From Conyzicola nivalis_A (lineage in GTDB: Bacteria; Actinomycetota; Actinomycetes; Actinomycetales; Microbacteriaceae), in contig NZ_JBEPSJ010000002.1 of the NCBI RefSeq assembly GCF_040548875.1, positions 186,001 through 250,000 of the forward strand: a stretch of 64,000 nucleotides of DNA, in the 5' to 3' direction. The notes beneath the pieces were generated by a model. It was not told the origin of the DNA. It worked only from the letters and a program-made list of their open reading frames with translations, and searched no databases. The position numbers and the translations under genes are program-made. How positions within the stretch are numbered: position 1 is the first letter of the stretch; the number at the start of each line of letters is the position of its first letter. This document shows positions 36,655-45,333 of this stretch, piece by piece.

Positions 36655-36972
36655 TCACGCACTCCTGCCTCTGCCGAGGCGCTCGGCGTGCAGTCGCATC
36701 TCGATGTCGCTACGCGGGGTGTCGGAGAGGTCGGAGCCGACAAGCCAGATCAGTCCGGGCTTGCCGCCGGCGTCCGTCGAGCGCAGCGCGATCGAGAATG
36801 CTCCTGCGGCCGGCTGGTGGCGAGCCGCCCACTCCGTGGCCTCGTGGAGCGTCGCCCCGTCGATGTCGAACGCCTGCGTCGCCATTCCGGGAACCTCGTA
36901 GAGGAAGACCCGCAGCGGCAGATCGTACGACTCCCACGTCGTGTCGCGTTCGTCGACCGGTCTCGCGTCCAT
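36655..36972 (-). CDS. Conserved small protein of unknown function
   Basis: 105 aa from ATG 36972. Contains MDARPVDERDTTWESYDLPL and LRVFLYEVPGMATQAFDIDG, plus GLIWLVGSDLSDTPRSDIEM. No signal peptide or membrane helix. I do not recognise a family. It ends 2 nt before the PHP gene start and shares its operon, so it may act with that phosphoesterase. Confidence 0.65.
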   Translation of the reverse strand: MDARPVDERDTTWESYDLPLRVFLYEVPGMATQAFDIDGATLHEATEWAARHQPAAGAFSIALRSTDAGGKPGLIWLVGSDLSDTPRSDIEMRLHAERLGRGRSA

Positions 36973-37024
36973 GGCCCAAGGCTAGGGGCCAGCCCCGTCA
37001 CCGACAACAGGGCCGCCGACAGGA

Positions 37025-37068
37025 AACGGGGACCACCCCGTCGATCTCTCGACGGTGCGGTCCCCGTT
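37025..37068 (-). terminator. Terminator downstream of nrdB
   Basis: Outer arms AACGGGGACC (37025-37034) and GGTCCCCGTT (37059-37068) form a perfect 10-bp stem; inside it CCGTCGA and TCGACGG form a second stem with a TCTC loop. Read on the minus strand, GGTCCCCGTTTCC gives a short T run. Lies 19 bp beyond the nrdB stop. Confidence 0.75.
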
Positions 37069-37086
37069 CAGCTGCTGCCGTTTCGG

Positions 37087-38088
37087 CTACGCGTGCGACG
37101 GTGCCTTCGCGGTGGCGGAGGCGTTCGACTCGTACGACGTGTTGGTCGACTCGAAGAAGTTGACCAGCTGCAGGGTGTCGTTCGCGGCGGCCATCCACTT
37201 GGCGGGGTTCGAAACGTTGTAGTGCGCGTCGAATCCGAGCTCCTCGAGGCGGCGGTCGGCGAGGTACTTGACGTACTGGTTGATGTACGTCGCGTTGAGC
37301 CCGAGGATTCCGTTGGGGAGCAGGTCGCGGTTGTACTCCTCCTCCATCTCCACGGCGTCGAGGATCATCTGCTTGATCTCGGCGGCGAACTCCTCGGTGC
37401 CGACCTCGGGGTTCTCCTCGAGCACGGTGAGGATGAGGTTGATGCCGAACTTGAGGTGGAGGCTCTCGTCGCGCACGACCCAGTCCATGAGCGAACCGAA
37501 GTTACGCAGGAGGTTGCGCTGACGGAAGCTCAGGGCGACCATAAAGCCCGAGTAGAACCAGACGCCCTCGAGGATCACGTTGTACGCCACGAGGTTGCGC
37601 ACGAAGTCCTGCTTGCCCTCGACGGTCGAGATGTCGAGAGTCTGCTCCGTCATGCGACGGATGTACTTCATCTCGAACTCTTCCTTGCGCGCCATCGAGG
37701 GGATGTCGACGTGCGAGTTGTACGCGGCCTCCCGGTCGATGGGGAAGGTCTCGAGCACGTACTCGAAGCTCATGCAGTGGTTGGCCTCTTCCCACATCTG
37801 CTTCGCGAGGTAGATGCTGCACTCCGCCGCCGAAACGTAGGGGTACACGCCGAAGGCCAAGGCCTTGTTGACGAGCAGCTCGTTCGGGTTGAAGTAGCTC
37901 ATGAGGAACGTCACCGCGTGGCGCTCTTCGTCGCTCATCTTCTTGAAGTCGGCGATGTCCTCGCCGAGCTGGATCTCGTTCGGGAACCAGGTATTGGCGA
38001 CGGCCTGGTCGTACAGGTCCATTGCCCACTGGTACTTGATCGGTTTGAGGAGGAGGCCGTCTTGCAGGCCTGTTCCGAGAATTCCCAT
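37087..38088 (-). CDS. nrdB: Ribonucleotide reductase beta subunit with class Ic-type metal site (Glu70/Phe108)
   Basis: 333 aa ferritin-like R2 protein. Metal ligands by spacing: E70 (NPNELLVNKA), E101 and H104 (WEEANHCMSF), E174 (ILEGVWFYS), E208 and H211 (RDESLHLKF). The first ligand is Glu where class Ia has Asp, and the radical-tyrosine position is Phe108. The spacings 31, 3, 4, 73 and 34 match the class Ic R2 of Chlamydia trachomatis (E89, E120, H123, F127, E193, E227, H230), which uses a Mn/Fe cofactor in place of a tyrosyl radical. ATG 38088; the gene follows the CxxC micro-ORF by 15 nt and nrdA upstream. Supplies the oxidant for deoxyribonucleotide synthesis. Confidence 0.93.
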   Translation of the reverse strand: MGILGTGLQDGLLLKPIKYQWAMDLYDQAVANTWFPNEIQLGEDIADFKKMSDEERHAVTFLMSYFNPNELLVNKALAFGVYPYVSAAECSIYLAKQMWEEANHCMSFEYVLETFPIDREAAYNSHVDIPSMARKEEFEMKYIRRMTEQTLDISTVEGKQDFVRNLVAYNVILEGVWFYSGFMVALSFRQRNLLRNFGSLMDWVVRDESLHLKFGINLILTVLEENPEVGTEEFAAEIKQMILDAVEMEEEYNRDLLPNGILGLNATYINQYVKYLADRRLEELGFDAHYNVSNPAKWMAAANDTLQLVNFFESTNTSYESNASATAKAPSHA

Positions 38089-38103
38089 GATTACTTCAAA
38101 TCC

Positions 38104-38172
38104 TTACTGGCAGCTTTCGCACTGCAGTTCGTCCATCGGGTCGGTGGGTACGTAGTAGTCGTCGGGTCCCAT
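38104..38172 (-). CDS. 22-codon ORF carrying a C-terminal CxxC redox tail, translationally linked to nrdA
   Basis: Starts MGPDDYYVP and ends LQCESCQ. ATG 38172 overlaps the nrdA stop as TAATG. Class I alpha subunits normally end in a flexible tail with a Cys pair that re-reduces the active site; here NrdA itself ends GFGFGGAK without cysteines, and the Cys pair (C-E-S-C) is on this separate ORF. It could be a coupled peptide, or be joined to NrdA by a -1 frameshift just before the stop. The nrdB start is 15 nt downstream. Its translation is inferred from context and conserved-looking sequence, not proven. Confidence 0.65.
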   Translation of the reverse strand: MGPDDYYVPTDPMDELQCESCQ

Positions 38173-40622
38173 TACTTCGCGCCTCCGAAGCCGAAGCCCT
38201 TGCGAGGTGCCGAGGGTGCCGAGGCATCCGTCGTTCCGCCGACCGCCGCCGGGGCGCCGAAGCCCTTCTTGGCACCCGACTCGATGTCCTCGCTCTTGTT
38301 CACCTTGACGGTGGACTGCTCGGCGGTGTGACGCGGCTTCATGTGCAGGTAGTACGTCGTCTTCACGCCGCGCTCCCACGCACCCATGTAGATGTCCATC
38401 ATGTCGCCGATGTCGCGCGTCTCGAGGTACATGTTGCGGCTGATCGCCTGGTCGATCCACTTCTGGGCACGAGCCGCGACCTCGAGGAACGAGTACGGCG
38501 ACAGCTGGAAGCTCGTCTTGTAGGTGGCCTTGACCGAGTCGGGGATCGACGCGATGTTCTGGATGTCGCCCTGGCTGCGCAGGATGGTCTCCTTGGTCGA
38601 CTCCCAGAGGCCGAGGCCCTGCAGGGTGGTGACCAGGTTGCGGTTGACCTCGAGGAACTTGCCGTTCGAGGTGGCGCGGCTGAAGATCTGCGAGAACTGC
38701 GGGTCGAGGCCGGGCGTGGTGCCGGCGACGAGACCGATGGATGCGGTGGGCGCGATCGCCATGAGCGTCGCGTTGCGCATTCCACCCTTGACCTTGAGAC
38801 GCAGGGCGTCCCAGTCGAGGCGCGTCTTGCGGTTGACCTTGATCTCCTGGCCCCGGTCGGCCTCGGTCAGCGCGATCGAGTCGATGGGGACGAGTCCCTG
38901 CGACCAGCGCGAGCCCTCGAAGTTCTTGTAGGCGCCGCGCTCCTTGGCGAGGTTGGCGCTCTCGTCGATCGCCGCGTAGGAGACGTGCTCCATGATCTCG
39001 TCGATCAGGTCGTAGGCCTCTTCGCTCTCGTAGCTGATGCCCATGCGCTCGATGATGTCGGTGAAGCCCATGACTCCCAGGCCGACGGCACGGTTCTGCT
39101 CGTTGGAGAAGTCGGCCTCTTTCACGCTGGAGCGCGTGATGTCGATGAGGTTGTCGAGCTGACGGACTGCGAGGCGGGCGCTCTCCTCGATCTTGGAGAA
39201 GTCGAGCTTCGAGGCGTCGTCGAGGTGACGCGACAGGTTGATCGACGCGAGGTTGCAGACGGAGACGTTGTCTTCGTCCTGCGGCAGCGTGATCTCGGTG
39301 CACAGGTTGGAGAGGTGGATCGTTCCCGTGTTGTTGTTGAGGGCACGGTTGTTGATCGTGTCCTTCCAGGTGAGCCACGGGTGAGCGGTGCTCTGCAGCG
39401 AGAGCAGGATCGACTTGAACTGCTCGCGGGCGCCCATCTTCTTGAACATGCGCATCTCGCCGGCCTCGGCCTTGGCCACGTACTCGTTGTAGCGAGTCGA
39501 GAACTCCTGACCGTAGAGCTCGTTGAGGTCTGCGACCTCGAGCGGGTCGAAGAGGTACCAGAAGTCGTCGTTCTGCACGCGCTTCATGAACTCGTCGCTG
39601 ATCCAGACCGCGGTGTTGGCGGTGCGGGTGCGGCGGTACGGGTCGCCGGAGTTCTGGCGCAGGTCGAGGAACTCCGGGAAGTCGAGGTGCCAGTTCTCCA
39701 TGTAGAACGCGAGGGCGCCGAACTTCTTGCCACCGCGGCTGACCGCGCGCAGGATCGAGTCGATGGTGTGCATGAACGGGATCGGGCCCGTGGAGGTCGT
39801 GTTGTTGGAGCGGATGGGCGAGCCCTGCGCGCGCAGCTTGGTCACCGAGAGGCCGATGCCGCCGGTGCCCTTGGTGAGCCACATGACGTCGCGCGTGGTC
39901 TTCGCGATGTGCTCCATGTCGTCCTGCATCTCCATGACGAAGCAGTTCGCGAGCTGGGGGTAGACGGTGCCCGCGTTGACGAGCGTGGAGCCGGCCGCGA
40001 GGTACTCGAGCTTCGACATCTTCTCGTAGAAGGCGATGGCGTGCTCGGTGGGGTTCTGCTCGTTGAGCGAGAGGCCCATCGCGATGCGCATCCAGAAGTA
40101 CTGGGGAACCTCGAGGGCGTCGCCGTTGCGGCCCTTGATGCCGTAGCGGTTGTTCAGCGTGACGACGCCGATGTACTTGAGCAGCTCGTCGTGGGCGGGC
40201 TCGAGGGCGGCCGACAGGGTCGCGAAGTCGAAGAGCTCGACGAGGCGCGTGTCGAGGAGTCCCTCTTCGACACCGCGGCGCACGTTGGCTTCGAAGTGGC
40301 TGGCGTGCAGCGACTTGAGCTCGTCGGCGCCGGAGTAGTCGCCGAGCACGCGCTTGTAGATGGTCTTGAGCAGCAGGCGTGCGGCGACGACGTCGAACGC
40401 CGGGTCGTCCTTCACGTTCTGCAGTGCGACCTGGATGACAGCCTCGTCGAGCTGCTGGGTCGTGATGCCGTCGAACAGCGTGAGCTCGAGCTCCGACGCG
40501 ATCTGGGTCACCCAGGTGATGTTGTCATCGAGGCCGTACGTGGCGTGCTCGATGGCGAGGTTGATCTTGTTGGCGTCGTACGGCTCTCGCTCGCCGTTGC
40601 GCTTGACTACTGTGATTCCCAC
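38172..40622 (-). CDS. nrdA: Ribonucleoside-diphosphate reductase alpha subunit
   Basis: 816 aa from GTG 40622 with AGGAG 6 nt upstream. N-terminal ATP-cone (ITVVKRNGEREPYDANKINL) for allosteric control. Active-site residues: Cys in LANCFVMEM, N-x-C-x-E in SNLCTEITLP, Cys in VSVCNLASINLS, and the tyrosine pair in KTTYYLHMKP. The C-terminus (GFGAPAAVGG..., ending GFGFGGAK) lacks the usual redox Cys pair. The 22-codon ORF that follows holds one. Reduces ribonucleoside diphosphates with NrdB. NrdR boxes upstream indicate repression by NrdR. Confidence 0.95.
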   Translation of the reverse strand: MGITVVKRNGEREPYDANKINLAIEHATYGLDDNITWVTQIASELELTLFDGITTQQLDEAVIQVALQNVKDDPAFDVVAARLLLKTIYKRVLGDYSGADELKSLHASHFEANVRRGVEEGLLDTRLVELFDFATLSAALEPAHDELLKYIGVVTLNNRYGIKGRNGDALEVPQYFWMRIAMGLSLNEQNPTEHAIAFYEKMSKLEYLAAGSTLVNAGTVYPQLANCFVMEMQDDMEHIAKTTRDVMWLTKGTGGIGLSVTKLRAQGSPIRSNNTTSTGPIPFMHTIDSILRAVSRGGKKFGALAFYMENWHLDFPEFLDLRQNSGDPYRRTRTANTAVWISDEFMKRVQNDDFWYLFDPLEVADLNELYGQEFSTRYNEYVAKAEAGEMRMFKKMGAREQFKSILLSLQSTAHPWLTWKDTINNRALNNNTGTIHLSNLCTEITLPQDEDNVSVCNLASINLSRHLDDASKLDFSKIEESARLAVRQLDNLIDITRSSVKEADFSNEQNRAVGLGVMGFTDIIERMGISYESEEAYDLIDEIMEHVSYAAIDESANLAKERGAYKNFEGSRWSQGLVPIDSIALTEADRGQEIKVNRKTRLDWDALRLKVKGGMRNATLMAIAPTASIGLVAGTTPGLDPQFSQIFSRATSNGKFLEVNRNLVTTLQGLGLWESTKETILRSQGDIQNIASIPDSVKATYKTSFQLSPYSFLEVAARAQKWIDQAISRNMYLETRDIGDMMDIYMGAWERGVKTTYYLHMKPRHTAEQSTVKVNKSEDIESGAKKGFGAPAAVGGTTDASAPSAPRKGFGFGGAK

Positions 40623-40682
40623 GAATGCTCCTAAAAATGCCCCGAATTGGCCACAACTGACGTCGCCGGCCCGGCTCTTCCA

Positions 40683-40730
40683 CCACTATATATCGGGGTC
40701 GAAGCGGATGCCTATCCCTAGATGTAGTGG
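40683..40730 (-). promoter_or_regulatory. Pair of NrdR boxes upstream of nrdA
   Basis: Box 1 CCACTATATATCGGGG (40683-40698) and box 2 TCCCTAGATGTAGTGG (40715-40730) resemble the 16-bp NrdR consensus (ACACTATATATAGTGT-like) and start 32 bp apart, the usual three-helical-turn spacing. They lie 61-108 bp upstream of the nrdA start, where NrdR represses class I RNR operons. No nrdR gene is in the window. Confidence 0.85.
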
Positions 40731-40735
40731 GCGTG

Positions 40736-40755
40736 TCATCCACAGGTGTGGATAA
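40736..40755. promoter_or_regulatory. DnaA-box pair next to the NrdR boxes
   Basis: TGTGGATAA (40747-40755) is the reverse of the consensus DnaA box TTATCCACA; TCATCCACA (40736-40744) is a one-mismatch box in the other orientation. They form an inverted repeat ATCCACA-GG-TGTGGAT. DnaA regulates nrdAB in E. coli. These sites may play the same part here, or serve the divergent MFS gene. Confidence 0.6.
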
Positions 40756-40854
40756 CTTCGCCGACTTCTCCACAGGCTAGCCGGGGCATCTGACACCCGA
40801 TAAAGCAAGCCCCAAAGCGAGTCGGATGCCTTCCCGACTCCCTAGAATGGGTCG

Positions 40855-42063
40855 GTGAATAGCTACGCCAATCTGTTGAAAACCCCGGGGGTGGCCCGGA
40901 TCATCGCGGCGCAGCTCACAGCACGATTCCCCTCGGGAATGCTCTCGCTCGCCTACCTGCTGCACATCGAGGGCATCCTCGACTCCTACGGCGCCGCCGG
41001 CCTCGTCCTCGCCGCCACCAGTCTCGGCCAGGCCGTCGCCGGACCGCTCACCAGCCGGTGGATGGGCGTCTGGAGCATGCGCAAGGTGCTCGTGCTCACC
41101 ATGATCGTGTGCGCCATCTCGATCTTCTGCATGGCGTTCATTCTCATGCCGCTCTGGCTGTACATGGTCGTCGGATTGATCGGCGGGCTGTCGACGCCGC
41201 CGATCCAGCCGGCCGTGCGCACCATCTACCCCAAGATGGTCAACTCCAAGCAGCTCACGCCGCTGTTCTCGCTCGACGCCTCGGCGCAGGAGATCATCTG
41301 GGTCGCCGGCCCCGTGATCACCACGTTCGTCGCCGTGCAGATCTCGACGACCACCGCGATCGTGCTCGCCGGAGTGCTGCTCGTCGGCGGCGGGCTCTGG
41401 TTCATCCTCTCCCCCGAGGTCGGCCGGGTGCGCATCCCGCGCAGCAAGCGTCGTCTCGGCGTCGTGCTCAAGCGCCCCGCTGTGCTGCTGTCGACCATCA
41501 CCGGCTTCCTGCTGATCGGCGCGTGCGCGGCGGTCGAGGCGAGCGTCGTCGCGACCTTCGGCGACCACGGCCCGGAGTCGGGCATCATCCTGGCCATCTT
41601 CGCCTTCGGCTCCCTCGCCGGCGGACTCGCGCTCGGCCACCTCCCTGTCGGACCGTGGGCGATGGCCAGGCGTATGTTCGCCGTGTTCGTGGGCATGGCC
41701 CTCGCGCTGGCATCGCTCGACTTCTGGTGGCTCGCGATCGCGCTGTTCGTCGCCGGCATCGGTATCGCTCCCGCGCTCGCGGTGATGTTCGCGATCGTCT
41801 CGGCGACGGTCAAGTTCAGCGACACCGCCGAGGCCTACGGATGGGTAGGAACCGGCCAGCTCATCGGCGCAGCCATCGGCTCGGCGGTCGCCGGGTTCCT
41901 CATCGACGAAAACGGCGCGATCGGCGGTTTCGCGGCCGCAGCGGCGCTCGCCTTCCTCGGGTTCCTCATCCCGCTCGTGCTGCGCGGCTGGCACCCCGAC
42001 CTGCGCGGCCGCGAGCTGACCTCCCTGCCCGACACGGCGCCGATCCCGATCCAGCCGAGCTAG
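40855..42063 (+). CDS. MFS transporter
   Basis: 402 aa from GTG 40855, about 12 membrane segments. N-terminal MNSYANLLKTPGVARIIAAQ, then GLVLAATSLGQAVAGPLTSRWMG with the MFS loop 2-3 pattern in degenerate form. Resembles uncharacterised actinobacterial efflux-type MFS proteins. Divergent from nrdA across 232 bp. That gap holds the NrdR and DnaA sites and no gene. Substrate unknown. Confidence 0.85.
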   Translation: MNSYANLLKTPGVARIIAAQLTARFPSGMLSLAYLLHIEGILDSYGAAGLVLAATSLGQAVAGPLTSRWMGVWSMRKVLVLTMIVCAISIFCMAFILMPLWLYMVVGLIGGLSTPPIQPAVRTIYPKMVNSKQLTPLFSLDASAQEIIWVAGPVITTFVAVQISTTTAIVLAGVLLVGGGLWFILSPEVGRVRIPRSKRRLGVVLKRPAVLLSTITGFLLIGACAAVEASVVATFGDHGPESGIILAIFAFGSLAGGLALGHLPVGPWAMARRMFAVFVGMALALASLDFWWLAIALFVAGIGIAPALAVMFAIVSATVKFSDTAEAYGWVGTGQLIGAAIGSAVAGFLIDENGAIGGFAAAAALAFLGFLIPLVLRGWHPDLRGRELTSLPDTAPIPIQPS

Positions 42064-42151
42064 CGGCGACTTACCGCCGCGGATCGTCGCGATACCGCCA
42101 CGCGGCGCAACACGGCGTCGCGCAGACCACGGCGCCCGGTACCGTGGCCGG

Positions 42152-42904
42152 ATGCCCCACGATGCATCCGCTCCCCTCGTCCTCCCGCAGCGCCACTGGG
42201 GAGACGCCGACTCGCCTCGCCGCGCGCTGCTCGTGCACGGGCTCACCTCGAACGGCGCGACGTGGTGGCGCGTCGGCGAGGCACTCGCCGCCGACGGCTG
42301 GCACGTGACGGCCGTCGACCTGCGCGGCAACGGCGGCGCGCCCGTCGCCGAGCGCTACGACTTCGCGGCCTACGCGGGCGACCTCCCCGGCGACGACTGG
42401 GACGTCGTCGTCGGCCACTCCCTCGGCGGTGCCGTCGCCGTGGTGGCCGCGTCGCGCCCCGGCTTCACCCGGCGCCTCGTGCTGCTCGACCCCGCGCTGG
42501 CGGTCGAGGGCGACGACGTCGCGGGGCTGCTCGTCGGGGAGCTGGCCGAGCTGCGCCTCGACCAGGACGGCTTCCGGCAGCTGCGGCCGCTCTGGCATCC
42601 ACACGACATCGAGCTCAAGGCTGCGGCCGTCGCCCAGGCGACCGCCCACATGGTCGAGCGCACGGTCGGCGACAACTCCCCGTGGAACGTGCTCGCCGAA
42701 ACATCCGCGCTCGAGGTTCCGACGCTGCTCGTCGGCGGCGACCACGCGGTCTACAGCATGGTTCCCACCGACTCGGCGCGGTCGCTGGTCGCGTCGAACC
42801 CGAATCTCTCCTACGTCGTGGTGCCGGGTTCGGGGCACTCCCCGCACCGCGACCGCCCCGACGAGACGCTGAGCCTGCTGCGCGGCTGGCTCGCCGACAG
42901 CTGA
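42152..42904 (+). CDS. Alpha/beta-hydrolase
   Basis: 250 aa. Oxyanion stretch LLVHGLTSNGATWW, nucleophile Ser90 in VVGHSLGGAVAV, acid Asp in LVGGDHAVYS and His in GSGHSPHRDRPDE, giving a complete catalytic triad. Substrate unknown; esterase or lipase-like. Stands alone between an MFS gene and a convergent aldo/keto reductase. Confidence 0.9.
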   Translation: MPHDASAPLVLPQRHWGDADSPRRALLVHGLTSNGATWWRVGEALAADGWHVTAVDLRGNGGAPVAERYDFAAYAGDLPGDDWDVVVGHSLGGAVAVVAASRPGFTRRLVLLDPALAVEGDDVAGLLVGELAELRLDQDGFRQLRPLWHPHDIELKAAAVAQATAHMVERTVGDNSPWNVLAETSALEVPTLLVGGDHAVYSMVPTDSARSLVASNPNLSYVVVPGSGHSPHRDRPDETLSLLRGWLADS

Positions 42905-42914
42905 CTCCGACGGG

Positions 42915-43901
42915 TCACCAGCGGCCGTGCACCGCCTCGCGGAAGTAGCGGTCGTAGATGTCGGTGACGGTCGTGCCGAACGACTCGGGCAGCGGCGCCA
43001 CGGATCCGGCCGACGCGTTGGCACGCGCCTGCTCGACGCTGCGCGCGCCGGGGATGACCGTGGTGACGCCGGGAAGCTGGGCGAGCCAGGCTAGGGCGGC
43101 GACCGAGGGGCTCAGACCGACGGATGCCGCGAGCGCCGAGAACTCGCCGGCTGCGGCGACTCCCTGTTCGAAGTCGACACCGGAGAAGGTCTCTCCCACG
43201 TCGAACGATTCGCCGTGGCGATTGAACGTGCGGTGGTCGTTCGCGGCGAAGGTCGTGTCGCGCGTGTACTTTCCGCTCAGCAGCCCGGACGCGAGCGGCA
43301 CGCGCGTGATGATGGCCACGCCCGCGTCGGCAGCCGCGGGCAGCACACGCTCGAGCGGCTTGAGCCGGAACGCGTTGACGATGATCTGCACGCTCGCGAG
43401 CCCGGGATGAGCGATCGCGGCGAGCGCCTCCTCCTCGGTCTCGACGCTCACGCCGTAGCGGGCGATGGCGCCGTCGGCGACCAGGGTGTCTAGGGCCTCG
43501 TACACGGCGTCGGTGGAGAACACGGGGGTCGGCGGGCAGTGCAGCTGCACGAGGTCGAGGGTGTCGACGCGCAGGTTTGCGCGCGAGCGATCGGTCCACT
43601 CGCGGAACTTCGCGAGCGTGAAGTTGGCCGGGTCCTGCTCCTCGCGGCGCCCCATCTTGGTGGCGACGAAGATGTCGAGCCCGGGATTGTCGGCGAGGTA
43701 GCCGCCGATGATCTGCTCGCTGCGTCCGTCGCCGTAGACGTCGGCGGTGTCGAACACGGTGACGCCCGACTCGACGGAGGCGTCGAGCACTGCACGGGCA
43801 TCCGCCTCGCTCACGTCTCCCCAGTCGGCGCCGAGCTGCCAGGTGCCGAGTCCGATGACCGAGAGGTCCTTGCCGATGCGCGCCGCGTTGCGAGTGTCCA
43901 T
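42915..43901 (-). CDS. Aldo/keto reductase
   Basis: 328 aa from ATG 43901; longer in-frame starts are shadow. AKR tetrad: Asp and Tyr in FDTADVYGDG, Lys in ATKMGRR, His in QLHCPPTPV. NADPH-binding C-terminus TTVIPGARSVEQARANAS. Reduces carbonyls with NADPH; physiological substrate unknown. Confidence 0.92.
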   Translation of the reverse strand: MDTRNAARIGKDLSVIGLGTWQLGADWGDVSEADARAVLDASVESGVTVFDTADVYGDGRSEQIIGGYLADNPGLDIFVATKMGRREEQDPANFTLAKFREWTDRSRANLRVDTLDLVQLHCPPTPVFSTDAVYEALDTLVADGAIARYGVSVETEEEALAAIAHPGLASVQIIVNAFRLKPLERVLPAAADAGVAIITRVPLASGLLSGKYTRDTTFAANDHRTFNRHGESFDVGETFSGVDFEQGVAAAGEFSALAASVGLSPSVAALAWLAQLPGVTTVIPGARSVEQARANASAGSVAPLPESFGTTVTDIYDRYFREAVHGRW

Positions 43902-43966
43902 AAGACGAGCGTAGACGTGACGAAGGGGGCCGGGCGAACCACCGACCCCCTCCGCTGAGCGCGACA

Positions 43967-44182
43967 CTAGTCGCGCAGCTTCTCCTTGTACTCGTTCTTC
44001 GCCTCGGTCGCGTCGCGCTCCGCCTCCGCCTTGCGTACGTCGCCCTCGGCCTTCTTCACCTCGGCGTCGGCCTTGGCCTCGTCGACCTTGTCGCCGATGC
44101 GTTCCTTGGTGTCGTCGGCGAATTCGCCGATCTTCTTGCCCGTCGCCTCTGCGGCGTCCTTGGCACTGTCGAACACGCCCAT
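43967..44182 (-). CDS. CsbD-like small stress-associated protein
   Basis: 71 aa from ATG 44182 with GGGAGAA 6 nt upstream. A highly charged, helical protein (MGVFDSAKDAAEATGKKIGE, KERIGDKVDEAKADAE and repeats of KKAEGDVRKAEAE) like CsbD/LEA-type general-stress proteins. Probably intrinsically flexible. Not in an obvious operon. Confidence 0.75.
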   Translation of the reverse strand: MGVFDSAKDAAEATGKKIGEFADDTKERIGDKVDEAKADAEVKKAEGDVRKAEAERDATEAKNEYKEKLRD

Positions 44183-44326
44183 GATTTCTCCCTTGATCGG
44201 TGGTCGCATTCGACGCTACGTCTGTCGGGCGCGGGGCTCCAGACCTTGACAGCGCCGGGCGGTGACGCGCGAGTCGCGAGGAACGTTGGGTAGCGGTCGG
44301 CGACGGATGCTGGGTACCGTCACACC

Positions 44327-45265
44327 ATGAGGCGCATACTATTACCCACACTGATCGTCGCCGTCGCCGTGTCGCTCGCGGGGTGCACCGCCGGCACGAA
44401 GACGGGCGTCGACTCGGTGTCACCGGCCGACTCGCGGGCTCCGCAGTCGGAGTCGCTGCCCGCTCCGCAGTCGGGGTCGAGCGACTCCCGCTTCGCCGAG
44501 GGCGCCGAGGGATTCGAGGGCGCCCCCGTACCGGGCACCGTCGCCGAACAGGACCGGTCTGTGGTGACGACCGGCACGGTCACGGTGACCGCCGAGGAGC
44601 CGCTCGAGGCGGCCACCGACGCGGTGCGCATCGTCGAGACCGCGGGCGGCCGCATCGACGCCCGCACCGAGACCGCGCCGCAGAAGGGCGACCGGGGAAG
44701 CGCGACCCTGACGGTGCGCATCCCGACGTCGTCGCTCACCGCGACGCTCGACAAGCTGAAGGCGCTGGGCAAGACCGAGAACGTGGCGCTCACCTCGGTG
44801 GACGTGACCACCCAGGTGCAGGATCTGGACGCGCGCATCTCCGCGCTGCGGTCATCCGTCGAGCGGCTCACCGCGCTGCTCTCCACGGCGACCGACACCG
44901 ACACGCTCATCAAGCTCGAGACGGCGATCAGCGAGCGTCAGGGCAACCTCGAGTCGCTCGAGGCCCAGCAGCGTGGCCTCGCCGACCAGGTGAGCCTCTC
45001 GACCATCGAGCTCTGGCTGATCTCCGAGGCGGATGCCCCGGTCGAGACCCCCGACACCTTCTGGAGCGGGCTCCTGGCCGGGTGGGCGGCCTTCACCGGC
45101 TTCCTCGGGTTCCTACTCGTCGCGGCCGGCGTGCTGCTGCCGTGGATCGTGCTCGCGGCGATCGCGGCGGGCGTCACGCTTCTTATCGTGCGGCGACGGC
45201 GACGCGCGTCTGCCGCCGTGATCGCGGCCGGCGCGACGGAGTCCGACGCGACCGAAGCCGACTGA
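44327..45265 (+). CDS. DUF4349-domain lipoprotein
   Basis: 312 aa. Signal MRRILLPTLIVAVAVSL with lipobox LAGC. DUF4349 region ~80-235 contains VVTTGTVTVTAEEPLEAATD, GGRIDARTETAPQKGDRGSA and a coiled-coil (LDARISALRSSVERLTALL). A C-terminal membrane helix (FLGFLLVAAGVLLPWIVLAA) and Arg-rich tail follow, so the protein is anchored at both ends. Function unknown. Confidence 0.9.
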   Translation: MRRILLPTLIVAVAVSLAGCTAGTKTGVDSVSPADSRAPQSESLPAPQSGSSDSRFAEGAEGFEGAPVPGTVAEQDRSVVTTGTVTVTAEEPLEAATDAVRIVETAGGRIDARTETAPQKGDRGSATLTVRIPTSSLTATLDKLKALGKTENVALTSVDVTTQVQDLDARISALRSSVERLTALLSTATDTDTLIKLETAISERQGNLESLEAQQRGLADQVSLSTIELWLISEADAPVETPDTFWSGLLAGWAAFTGFLGFLLVAAGVLLPWIVLAAIAAGVTLLIVRRRRRASAAVIAAGATESDATEAD

Positions 45266-45288
45266 CCGCACGAGCCGGCGCAGAAACA

Positions 45289-45321
45289 CGAAACCCCCGC
45301 CGGAGCCCGGCGGGGGTTTCG
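45289..45321. terminator. Bidirectional rho-independent terminator
   Basis: CGAAACCCCCGCCGG and CCGGCGGGGGTTTCG form a perfect 15-bp stem with a 3-nt loop. GTTT on one side and the complementary AAAC on the other give short T-runs in both directions. Lies between the DUF4349 gene and tRNA-Ala, which converge on it. Confidence 0.92.
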
Positions 45322-45333
45322 TTACAACAGGTG

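Noticed and set aside
38328..40634. 768-aa open frame opposite nrdA
   Set aside because: Antisense to NrdA with intact catalytic residues; a GC artefact.
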